Source: Streptomyces sp. CB00455 (GTDB lineage Bacteria; Actinomycetota; Actinomycetes; Streptomycetales; Streptomycetaceae). Taken from it: a DNA stretch of 64,000 bases. A program made the position numbers and the translations under genes. The stretch spans positions 516,175-580,174 of the forward strand of contig NZ_LIVQ01000004.1 of the NCBI RefSeq assembly GCF_001905445.1. The letters run 5' to 3'. This document shows, piece after piece, positions 8,677-16,356 of this stretch. Position 1 is the first letter of the stretch. Every line of letters begins with the position of its first letter. The notes beneath the pieces were generated by a model. That model saw only the letters and a program-made list of their open reading frames with translations, did no database searches and was not told the DNA's origin.

Positions 8677-9969
8677 TTATGCCTCCGGTGTTCCGTCCGC
8701 CGAGATACGGCGGAAGCCGAGGTACGGGAAAAGGGATTCGGGAAGGACGAGGGAGCCGTCCTGCTGCTGGCACTGTTCGAGGAGCGCGGCCAGGGTGCGG
8801 CCGATGGGCAGGCCGGAGCCGTTGAGGGTGGCGACGAGCTTGGGCTTGCCGTCCTCGCCTCGGGTGCGGATGTTCGCGCGACGGGCCTGGAAGGTGCCGA
8901 AGTTCGAGATCGAGGAGATCTCCCGGTACGTGTTCTGGCTGGGGATCCAGACCTCGATGTCGTACGTGAGCTGGGCGGAGAAGCCCGTGTCACCGGCGGC
9001 CAGCTTGACGACGCGGTACGCGAGGCCGAGCTCCTTCAGGCACGCCTCGGCGTGGCCGACCATCGTCTCCAGCGTCACGTCCGCGTCCGCCGGGTCGACC
9101 ATCTGGACGATCTCGACCTTGGCGAACTGGTGCTGGCGGATCAGACCGCGGGTGTCGCGACCGTACGAGCCCGCCTCGGACCGGAAGCACGGAGTGTGCG
9201 CGGTGAGGGCCAGCGGCAGATCGGCCGGCGGGATGATCTCGTCGGCGTAGAGGTTGGTCAGCGGTACCTCGGCCGTCGGGATGAGGAACAGCTCGCGGTC
9301 GGCTACGCCGGTCTTGAACAGGTCCTCCTCGAACTTCGGCAGCTGCCCGGTGCCGGTCATCGTCTTGCGGCTGACCAGGTACGGAACCGCGTGCTCGACG
9401 TACCCGTGACGGCGGGTGTGGATGTCGAGGAAGAGCGTCGCCAGGGCGCGCTCCAGGGCGGCGCCCGCCCCGCGGGAGACGACGAACCGGGGGCCTGACA
9501 GCTTCGTCGCCCGGGCGAAGTCGAGCATGCCGGTGCTCTCGCCGAGGTCGACGTGGTCCTTCGGCTCGAAGGAGAAGGCCGGCGGGTTGCCCACGCGCCG
9601 TACCTCGACCGCGAACTCGTCGGAGTCGCCGTCCGGGGCCGCGTCGTCCGGCAGGTTCGGGATGGTCAGGAGCAGATCCGTCAGCTCCTCCTGCACCTGC
9701 TCCTGCTCGGTGTCGATGTCCCGGATCTGGTCCTTCAGCTCGCGGGCGCGCTCCTTGAGCTTGGAGATGTCGCCGCCCTGCTTGGCCGTCTGCTGGACCT
9801 CGCTCGCCACCCGCTTGGCCTCCGCCCGCAGCTCGTCGGCTGAGCGGATGCTCTGGTTGCGCCGGGACTGGAGGTCTTCCAGCCGGGACAGGTCCAGGGA
9901 GTAACCGCGACGAGCGAGCCGACGAACTGCTTCGGCACCCATTTCAATCAGGGCGCGGGCGTCATGCAT
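8677..9969 (-). CDS. serS: Seryl-tRNA synthetase, accessory copy
   Basis: 430 residues, full length for bacterial SerRS. An N-terminal coiled-coil arm spans about residues 30-105. The class II core has TAEVP (232-236), motif 2 FRSEAGSYGRDTRG (262-275) and motif 3 LNGSGLPIGRTLAALLEQ (382-399). All are intact, so it should charge tRNA-Ser or make seryl-adenylate. The N-terminus (MHDARALIEMG) differs from the usual actinobacterial housekeeping SerRS start, and the gene sits in accessory DNA, so it is probably a second copy. ATG 9969 has AAGGA 8 nt upstream and overlaps the phosphatase stop by 8 nt. Plausible roles are resistance to a SerRS inhibitor or supply of activated serine. Confidence 0.9.
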   Translation of the reverse strand: MHDARALIEMGAEAVRRLARRGYSLDLSRLEDLQSRRNQSIRSADELRAEAKRVASEVQQTAKQGGDISKLKERARELKDQIRDIDTEQEQVQEELTDLLLTIPNLPDDAAPDGDSDEFAVEVRRVGNPPAFSFEPKDHVDLGESTGMLDFARATKLSGPRFVVSRGAGAALERALATLFLDIHTRRHGYVEHAVPYLVSRKTMTGTGQLPKFEEDLFKTGVADRELFLIPTAEVPLTNLYADEIIPPADLPLALTAHTPCFRSEAGSYGRDTRGLIRQHQFAKVEIVQMVDPADADVTLETMVGHAEACLKELGLAYRVVKLAAGDTGFSAQLTYDIEVWIPSQNTYREISSISNFGTFQARRANIRTRGEDGKPKLVATLNGSGLPIGRTLAALLEQCQQQDGSLVLPESLFPYLGFRRISADGTPEA

Positions 9970-10678
9970 GAGGAAGATCCTTTTTATCCAGCGAGTGGGA
10001 TGGGGATACCGCATCGACGGTAGCAACCGTCGACCCCTCGCTGATCCGCAATATCGTCGAGTCACCATCGGTGGCTGATTCGTGGTGAACGCTCATATCA
10101 AGATCGTCCAGCAGTGCCGTGATGAGGATGGGGAGCTCGTCATCGGGTATGGCGACCGGCTCGACGTACGGGGCCTCCGGGAAGAACAGCGGCATGCGGT
10201 CGTCTGGCGAGCGGTCCCGGTGCCAGAGCAGTACGGAGACGAGCAGACCGTGGCTGACGAGTACACGGGGACCGGGGTGCTCCAGGGCGGCGAGGATCCC
10301 GGAGAGCATCCTCCGGATGCCCTCGCGCTGCGATTCTGCGGCACCGGGTGGACGCTGCCCCGCACCGTGAGTGTCGAGCCAGACCGCGTATTCGAGGAAC
10401 GGGCTGCCCTCGAATTCCCCGTAGTCGAGTTCGTTCAGCCGGCCATCGACAACCAGCGTGGCCGCGGGAACGCCCATCAGAAGAGAAGTCGTCTGCTTGG
10501 CTCGCGGGAATTCGCTGGTCAGCCACGTGGACACGGAGTGTAAGGGGAGGGTGGTCCAGGCACGGCTGAGTGACTGCCGGCCTTCCTCGTTGAGGTGGAT
10601 GTGCTTGGTCGGGTCGCCATTGACGAGGTACCGCTTGCTGTAGTTCGTCTGGCCGTGGCGAACGATGTAGGTGGTCAC
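9962..10678 (-). CDS. Histidine phosphatase (phosphoglycerate-mutase-like)
   Basis: 238 residues from GTG 10678, whose GTGA overlaps the preceding kinase stop. The N-terminus TTYIVRHGQTNYSKRYLVNG carries the catalytic RHG motif. SEFPRAKQTTSLL, LNELDYGEFEGSPF and the second histidine in VLVSHGLLVSVLL complete the histidine-phosphatase fold. It removes phosphate from, or moves phosphate on, a small molecule or protein. In an operon that also holds two kinase-fold proteins, a phosphorylated intermediate is likely (inference). Confidence 0.8.
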   Translation of the reverse strand: MTTYIVRHGQTNYSKRYLVNGDPTKHIHLNEEGRQSLSRAWTTLPLHSVSTWLTSEFPRAKQTTSLLMGVPAATLVVDGRLNELDYGEFEGSPFLEYAVWLDTHGAGQRPPGAAESQREGIRRMLSGILAALEHPGPRVLVSHGLLVSVLLWHRDRSPDDRMPLFFPEAPYVEPVAIPDDELPILITALLDDLDMSVHHESATDGDSTILRISEGSTVATVDAVSPSHSLDKKDLPHA

Positions 10679-11601
10679 GTTCCGCTCCGTGGAGTTGATG
10701 CCGAGAGGTCGGAGAGCACTTCCGCCATCTGCGGTGCTCTCGGGTCGTCGGTCTCCAGGTAGAAGAGGAGACCGTCGAGGGCGAGCAGGCGGCACCAGGG
10801 CGCGAGTACGGGGATGGGGATCCGGGAGATGCGTGAGGCAGTGGTCAGCCGCTCCCCGGTCCTGCGGGCGAGGTCGTAGTAGACGGTCCAGAACGCCCAG
10901 TCGAACGCCGGGTCACCCACCATGGGGAGCGGGTCGATTAGGCGCGGGTGCGCTAGCCAGTCGAAGGGCACGTTCTCCCGGTACAGGTCCGCGTGCAGGA
11001 CCGTCACCCGGCTCGGGTCTTCCTCAAGTTCGGTGAGTGCCGGGAGGGTGGCGTCAACGAGAGGGCGCCAGGCGCCGGTGTCGAGCGCGTGCTCCCGTCG
11101 TCGGATCCGGGGGAGGACTTCCCCGTCGAGGTAGCCGGCGAGCCGGGGGAAGTCGTTCGGCCGGTTTCTGCGCCGCCCGAGGGTGTGGAGTCCCTGAAGG
11201 GCAGCGGCGACCATCGGCGTCTCACGCGCCGGCCGATCTGCTCCCCCGGGCCGCCCCCCTACGAGTTCGAGGGCGGCCACAGCCAGATCGTCTGCGGCCT
11301 CCAAGACGTCTGCCGTTGGTCCGCCGGCCCACAGGCGTAGAGCGTCCACCTCGTGGCGGTACCGGGCGGGGTCGACCCAGGCTTTGAGGAGCAGCGGACG
11401 CCCGTCGAGGTCGGTCGCCGTGGCGATCACCGAGGCGTGTCCAGCGTCGAAGTAGTCCCCGAGTGAGAGCTTCCAGCGTTCCGCAGCCCCCGCTAGCAGG
11501 CCGGGGACTGCATCTATCCAGCCCTCGACTCTGTTGCCGTAGTGCGCGAGTAAGCGCCGCCTGCAGCCTGGGGGGATCTCTCCGAGCGTCCGCTTCGGCA
11601 T
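10675..11601 (-). CDS. APH-fold kinase resembling streptomycin/hydroxyurea-type phosphotransferases
   Basis: 308 residues; ATG 11601 overlaps the stop of the SAM synthetase gene (ATGA). The kinase-fold landmarks are SVIATATDLDGRPLLLKAW (lysine of the nucleotide site), VLHADLYRENVPFD (Brenner-type H-x-D-x4-N catalytic loop) and IDPLPMVGDPAFDWAFW (metal-binding D). The phrase P-x-x-GDPAFD is typical of the APH(6)/hydroxyurea phosphotransferase family (PF04655). It may phosphorylate an antibiotic or pathway intermediate for self-protection or biosynthesis; the substrate is unknown. Confidence 0.75.
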   Translation of the reverse strand: MPKRTLGEIPPGCRRRLLAHYGNRVEGWIDAVPGLLAGAAERWKLSLGDYFDAGHASVIATATDLDGRPLLLKAWVDPARYRHEVDALRLWAGGPTADVLEAADDLAVAALELVGGRPGGADRPARETPMVAAALQGLHTLGRRRNRPNDFPRLAGYLDGEVLPRIRRREHALDTGAWRPLVDATLPALTELEEDPSRVTVLHADLYRENVPFDWLAHPRLIDPLPMVGDPAFDWAFWTVYYDLARRTGERLTTASRISRIPIPVLAPWCRLLALDGLLFYLETDDPRAPQMAEVLSDLSASTPRSGT

Positions 11602-12851
11602 CAGCTCAGCACGATCCCGTCGGAGACGAGCTCGTCCGTCAGGGCCGGGAACTCGGTGAGGATCTCCGAGACCAGGGCCTGCACCTTGTCGACCTCGGTG
11701 TCGGGAGCGGAGAGGCGGACGAGGATGCGCCAGGGCTCATCGAGCCGCTGCCCGGTGGTGCTCACGAGGTGCACCTCCGCGTGGCCCGCGGTCGCCTCGT
11801 GGAGCCGGGAGGCCAGCCGCTGCGCGGCGATGTTGTAGAGCTTGCCAACGTGGTAGACGGGGTTTTTGCCGTTCGCCCCCTCCAGGTTCATCGGCCGCAG
11901 CGGCGTGATGAGACCGTTCACACGGTTGCCTCGGCCGACGACGCCCTCGTCACCGGACTCGATGGAGCTGCCGGTGTACGTCAGGTACAGCTCGTCCTTC
12001 TCCGGCACGTCCCGGGCGTTCAGCCGGAAGCGGGTCTCCGCCCCGGACATCCGGAGGGCGGCGAGCCGGTGGCACTCGGCCAGAACGCTCTCCGAGTTGC
12101 GGACGTACTCCGCCCGGCTGGCGACATGGCGCGACTTCTGAGGGACACACAGCACGACGTCCGCCCGGTCCCCGTCCCAGTAGCCCATGAGCTTGACGTC
12201 GGAGCCGCACCAGGCGTGGGCGAGGGTGAAGTCACTCTCGCCCGAGAAGTGGTCCACCAGCTCGCGGACGAACGACTCGAACGGGTTCTCCGGCGCCCAG
12301 CCCGTCCCGAGGGACGTGTCGTTGGACAGCCGTACCCGCCGCTCGCGGAGGTCGTCGATGGAGCGCGGGTTGAACCAGCGGGTGCGGTCCGGCACTCCGT
12401 CACCGGTGAGGACGGCGCCCGGGCTGGAGTTGCTGGTGATGTTGAACGTGATGTCGAGGTGGTTCGACACCTCGGGGAGCCGCTCGGCGAAGAAGGCCCC
12501 GACCTCGGCCTCGACGATCTCCTGTACGGGGATCCGTTCCCCGCCGCAAATGGGTGCGGCCCGTCCGTTGACCAGGACGCGGACGGGGGACGTCATCCCG
12601 CCGGCGCCGTAGCGGACCTCGCTGGCCCCACCGAGGAGGGCGAGCTTGTCGAAGTTGTGGTGCAGGACGGCACCGAAGTGCCGGACGGTGTAGTGGCTGT
12701 AAGCGCGGGACAGCCGCTCGGCGAGGTGGTCTGCCAGGGTGTCCGGGTGGCCGAGGCCCTTGCGCTCCACGATGGTCGTCGCGTCCGGAGTGGCCCTGCC
12801 GGTCTCGATGACGAGGTGGCTGTTTCCGATGGTCGTGCTTGTACGAGGCAT
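11601..12851 (-). CDS. Archaeal-type S-adenosylmethionine synthetase (PF01941-like)
   Basis: 416 residues from ATG 12851, with GGGAG 6 nt upstream. The sequence matches the archaeal methionine adenosyltransferase family rather than bacterial MetK: IVERKGLGHPDTLADHLAE (residues 28-46), FGAVLHHNFDKLALLGG, then SGDEGVVGRGNRVNGLITP near residue 305 and EGANGKNPVYHVGKLYN. It should make SAM, or a SAM analogue, from ATP and methionine. Streptomyces already carry a bacterial-type metK in the core genome, so this copy is extra and of different ancestry, which suggests a dedicated function in the operon and horizontal transfer. Confidence 0.88.
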   Translation of the reverse strand: MPRTSTTIGNSHLVIETGRATPDATTIVERKGLGHPDTLADHLAERLSRAYSHYTVRHFGAVLHHNFDKLALLGGASEVRYGAGGMTSPVRVLVNGRAAPICGGERIPVQEIVEAEVGAFFAERLPEVSNHLDITFNITSNSSPGAVLTGDGVPDRTRWFNPRSIDDLRERRVRLSNDTSLGTGWAPENPFESFVRELVDHFSGESDFTLAHAWCGSDVKLMGYWDGDRADVVLCVPQKSRHVASRAEYVRNSESVLAECHRLAALRMSGAETRFRLNARDVPEKDELYLTYTGSSIESGDEGVVGRGNRVNGLITPLRPMNLEGANGKNPVYHVGKLYNIAAQRLASRLHEATAGHAEVHLVSTTGQRLDEPWRILVRLSAPDTEVDKVQALVSEILTEFPALTDELVSDGIVLS

Positions 12852-12928
12852 CAAGAACTCCCGTTCAGGGGGGCTAAGGAAATGTGCGCAGGGCGTCAGC
12901 ACGCCCGGATGAGCGCTGAAGTGCGAGG

Positions 12929-13822
12929 TCAGCGTGGGACGCCAGCTGCCCGAAGAACCGCAACGGACCGAGCCAGTGCCCTGTAAGCGGCTGTTGGCTG
13001 CTCTTCGGCAGCGATTCGAGAAACATCGTGGGTACTGAGCAGGTCGATGTCGTGTGGCCGCCGGCGATCAAGCCAGAGGAGGAGTCGCCAGGCCAGAACG
13101 GGCCCGCTGAACGGCATCGCAGTCAGGAGATCGACCGGAACCCGCTCGTGTGGCACGTCCGCGTACAGCAAGTCACGTACGAGGTGAAAGACGACGTCGG
13201 TGTAATCGACGACAGCGGGACCGCAGGCGCTGGCCTCCCAGTCCACGACGTGTAGGCGCTCGCCGTCGACGAGGAGGTGCTCGGGCTTGAGGTCGCCATG
13301 CAGGTAAACCACGGGCTGCGAGTCGAGTGGAAGGAGGAACCCTCCCAGCACCCCCCACCAAGACCGCCCCCGACAGCGTGACGAGAGCTGGTCCAGCAGA
13401 AACTGGTGCTGGGAAACGGGGCCGGCTTGCCTTCGTTCCCAACCGAAGCCGGGGGTGAGGTCAACAGCAGGTTGATGCACCCTGCCGCTCACATCGAGAA
13501 CGTGACCTATGTACTCATCGATCGCTTCATGCGCGCCGATCGAGCAGGGCGTCCCAGGCAGCATGCGGAAGACCGTCCAGGACCCAGCCTCGCCCTTTCC
13601 CGTGGCCAGAACAGCCGGGGCCGAGACCCCTCGAAGGACGGCCCGCCCAACCGTGTCAGCCTCACGCCGTCGCCGGCCTTCCGGATCGATCTCCACGTAG
13701 ACCTTCAGCAGTGCAGAGCCGTCCATCGCACGCCGAGTTCGGGAGTGCGGCTTGCCGGTCACTGGCCCGAAGGGGCCGAGATGGTGCTCGATGTCCGTTT
13801 CTGTCATCTCAGCGCCGAGCAC
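12929..13822 (-). CDS. APH/choline-kinase-fold phosphotransferase
   Basis: 297 residues from GTG 13822, which has GGAGG 7 nt upstream. The catalytic loop VYLHGDLKPEHLLVDGERLH (H-x-D-x4) and metal motif VVDWEASACGPAVVDYTDV identify the APH fold, as does the N-lobe segment SALLKVYVEIDPEGRRRREA. It is the first gene of the minus-strand operon, 77 bp before the SAM synthetase gene, and is transcribed away from the XRE regulator at 14015. It is only distantly similar to the kinase at 10675, so the operon has two kinases of different subfamilies. The substrate is unknown. Confidence 0.72.
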   Translation of the reverse strand: MLGAEMTETDIEHHLGPFGPVTGKPHSRTRRAMDGSALLKVYVEIDPEGRRRREADTVGRAVLRGVSAPAVLATGKGEAGSWTVFRMLPGTPCSIGAHEAIDEYIGHVLDVSGRVHQPAVDLTPGFGWERRQAGPVSQHQFLLDQLSSRCRGRSWWGVLGGFLLPLDSQPVVYLHGDLKPEHLLVDGERLHVVDWEASACGPAVVDYTDVVFHLVRDLLYADVPHERVPVDLLTAMPFSGPVLAWRLLLWLDRRRPHDIDLLSTHDVSRIAAEEQPTAAYRALARSVAVLRAAGVPR

Positions 13823-13935
13823 AATCCCACCTCCAGCCTGCCGCTTTCACGTGAATGACCTTGCCGGGGTTGATGGCCCCGCCGTCGTGCTTGCGCCAAG
13901 TAAGCCCGAGTCCTCGCCATCGAGCAGTGGACGGG

Positions 13936-13964
13936 GTTAACAGGACCGGCTGTTAACTGTTAAC
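13936..13964. promoter_or_regulatory. Three GTTAAC sites in the divergent promoter region
   Basis: The 192-bp gap 13823-14014 separates the kinase-led operon (minus) from the XRE regulator gene (plus). It contains GTTAAC at 13936-13941, 13952-13957 and 13959-13964. AT-rich palindromic 6-mers are rare in DNA of this GC content, and a cluster of three between divergent genes suggests the operator of the neighbouring regulator. This is inferred from position only. Confidence 0.5.
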
Positions 13965-14014
13965 TCCCCACGTCAGACGCCACCTTGGACGCATAGTGAG
14001 AGGGGGCGGCCGCG

Positions 14015-15232
14015 ATGTGCTTCGGGGGAGAGATGAAGTCCAAGAGCAGACTTCAGACAGCGCGGCTCAGCCGCGGATGGATGCAGGGGGACCTCATCGA
14101 GGCTCTTGTTGCCAGTGCCGAGCGCCTCGGCGTCGAATCACCCTCCCCCGCCAGCTGGAAGACGCTCGTCTCCATGTACGAGAACGGTCGACGACCGGTG
14201 AGCGCGGACCACCAGCCCCTCTTCCGCGAGGCCTACCAAGCGACGAACGAGGAACTCGGATTCCCGGAGCCCGGAATCCTGCTGGAGAACCGGACACCTC
14301 ATCCGCCGGCGGGCCCACTCCGGACGAAGAACCCCGTACCGATCAGCCCGGAGCTGCTGACGTACCTGACCTCCCTCCTCGACCAGCACGCCCAGGCCGA
14401 GCCGCTTGTCGGTCCACAGTTTCTGCTGGCACCTGTGCAGAGCCAGATGCCCCTCATAGAGCAGATGTGCCAGGACGCCTACGGGCCCTTACGCGAGGAC
14501 GTCCTGCGCGTCAGCGCTCGGTACACCGAGTTCCTTGGGTGGCTGCATCAGGACACGGGCCACGCGGACAAGGCCATGCGGTGGACCAGCCTCGCCATGG
14601 AGTACGCCCAGGAGCTGGGCGACCCCATGTTGATCGCCTACCTATTCCAGCGACGCAGCAACATCGCCACCGAGGCCGGCCACGCAGGACACGGCGCTGG
14701 CCTCGCCAGCGCCGCGCTCCGCTTCGCTACACAGCTCTCCCCACGGGTCCATGCCGTCGTACTGCGCCAGCTTGCCAACAGCAAGGCCGGGCTAGGTGAA
14801 GCGGCCGAGACCGCCCGTGCGATCGACCAGGCTCTCGCTGCCGCCTCCAGAGGCGATGACGCTGACCCCATGGCCGGGTACTGCTCCGTGGCCTACATCG
14901 AAATGGAAGCCGCGAACTGCAACGTCCGCCTGGAACGCCCAGGCCAGGCGGCGGAGATCTACCAGGAAAGCCTCAGGCACTGGCCCGCCGTACAAGAGCG
15001 GGACCGCGGCCTGTGCCTCGCACGTCTAGCAACGGCCAACGCCCTCCTCGAAGACGTGGAGGGGGCCCACCAGACCGCCGAGCAAGCACTGGGGATCGCC
15101 CAACGGACGGGCTCGGCACGCATCCTGAACGAGCTGTACCGACTTCAACCCCACCTTGCGCCCTGGCGCAAACTGGTGGAAGTTTCAGAGCTGAACAGGG
15201 AGCTCGACACGATGAAGAGAGCCGCCCCGTAG
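14015..15232 (+). CDS. XRE regulator with C-terminal tetratricopeptide repeats
   Basis: 405 residues. An N-terminal helix-turn-helix (about residues 10-70; LQTARLSRGWMQGDLIEALV, MYENGRRPVSADHQPLF) is followed by a helical TPR-like region with repeating small/large patterns (MRWTSLAMEYAQELGDPMLI, ARAIDQALAAASRGDD, AGQAAEIYQESLRHWP-like segments). Such HTH-TPR proteins are common pathway-type regulators in Streptomyces. ATG 14015 has AGGGGG 8 nt upstream; ATG 14033 is an alternative. It is divergent from the seven-gene operon and 19 bp before the creatininase-family gene, so it probably controls both (inference). Confidence 0.8.
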   Translation: MCFGGEMKSKSRLQTARLSRGWMQGDLIEALVASAERLGVESPSPASWKTLVSMYENGRRPVSADHQPLFREAYQATNEELGFPEPGILLENRTPHPPAGPLRTKNPVPISPELLTYLTSLLDQHAQAEPLVGPQFLLAPVQSQMPLIEQMCQDAYGPLREDVLRVSARYTEFLGWLHQDTGHADKAMRWTSLAMEYAQELGDPMLIAYLFQRRSNIATEAGHAGHGAGLASAALRFATQLSPRVHAVVLRQLANSKAGLGEAAETARAIDQALAAASRGDDADPMAGYCSVAYIEMEAANCNVRLERPGQAAEIYQESLRHWPAVQERDRGLCLARLATANALLEDVEGAHQTAEQALGIAQRTGSARILNELYRLQPHLAPWRKLVEVSELNRELDTMKRAAP

Positions 15233-15251
15233 TCGACCCTTAGGGAGTGCC

Positions 15252-15965
15252 GTGAACCTGCTGCCGACCGCCACCAGCACGGACGTCGAGGACCGACAGC
15301 CACGCGTCGCCGTGCTCCCCGTCGGCTCCTTCGAGCAGCACGGCCGCTATCTCCCACTGATCACCGACACGGCAATCGCCTGCATCATCGGCCAGGAGGT
15401 CGCTGACGCCTACCCGGTCCACCTGCTCCCGCCGATCACGATGTCGTGCAGCCATGAGCACGCCGCGTTCCCCGGCACGGTCAGCATCAGCGCGAAGACC
15501 CTGTTCGCCGTGATAGACGACATCCGCGCATCCCTCGCCCGGTCCGGCATCAGAAAGCTCGTGATCATCAACGGCCACGGCGGCAACTACGTCCTGTCGA
15601 ACATCGTGCAGGAAGCCAACGTCGACGGTCCCGCCGTCTCCCTCTTCCCGCTCAGCGCCGACTGGGACCGAGCCCGCGAGCACGCCAGCTTGGACTCCGA
15701 CCGCCACGCCGACATGCACGCCGGAGAGATCGAGACCTCCATCCTCCTGCACGCTGCCCCAGAACTCGTGCGAGACGGAAACGCCGATGCCGACCACGAC
15801 GGCGGCCCACGTCCCTTCCTCCTAGTCCAGGGCATGAGGGCGTACACCACATCCGGCGTGATCGGCTTTCCGTCCTTCGCTACCGCAGGCAAGGGCAAAG
15901 CCGTGCTGGCCAGCCTGACCGGCAGCTTCGCCGGCCACTTTGAAGTCCTCGGCACGAACGACTAA
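15252..15965 (+). CDS. Creatininase-family metal-dependent amidohydrolase
   Basis: 237 residues from GTG 15252, with AGGGAG upstream. The metal-site motifs of the family are all present: GSFEQHGRYLPLITDT (Glu28, His30, Asp39), SHEHAAFPGTVSIS, IINGHGGNY and DMHAGEIETS. Members hydrolyse amide bonds in small molecules (creatinine, formamides) or trim peptides, as in mycofactocin maturation (MftE). Paired with the HTH-TPR regulator and opposite the kinase/SAM/SerRS operon, it probably belongs to the same functional unit. The substrate is unknown. Confidence 0.82.
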   Translation: MNLLPTATSTDVEDRQPRVAVLPVGSFEQHGRYLPLITDTAIACIIGQEVADAYPVHLLPPITMSCSHEHAAFPGTVSISAKTLFAVIDDIRASLARSGIRKLVIINGHGGNYVLSNIVQEANVDGPAVSLFPLSADWDRAREHASLDSDRHADMHAGEIETSILLHAAPELVRDGNADADHDGGPRPFLLVQGMRAYTTSGVIGFPSFATAGKGKAVLASLTGSFAGHFEVLGTND

Positions 15966-16356
15966 AGCCAGCCGAGCCAACCCGCACTTTCCTCGAAGGA
16001 TTTCTGCTTTGACGCCTGCGACACAGGCTTCCCGATCAGCTCGATAGTCCTCTACCTCGGGACCGGGCCAATGTCACCGGCTGCCTGCGGATCCGACCGT
16101 AGGTTGTCGCGGCCCGGCGGACCATCTTCCGCTCGTCGGTGTCGCCGTACCATCCTGCTCAGTCTCTGGCCCGCCAACACCAGGGATCGCCCTGTTGGTC
16201 GGTGACAAGGACCCCCAGCCTCCAACACCTCGTACCCCGAGCGGGACGCTACCGGTCTCCCTCATGACCGGCCGGGCGGAGTATGCGGGGATCCGGCTGT
16301 GTTCGGGCAGTGACGTGCCGCACAATGGGGGCTCGCCGCAGAGGAGGGGGCTTGGC
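15966..16356. other. Intergenic stretch upstream of the hydrolase/caspase operon
   Basis: 391 bp with no convincing gene on either strand. It should hold the promoter of the operon starting at 16357. I see no clear repeat or palindrome. Confidence 0.4.
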
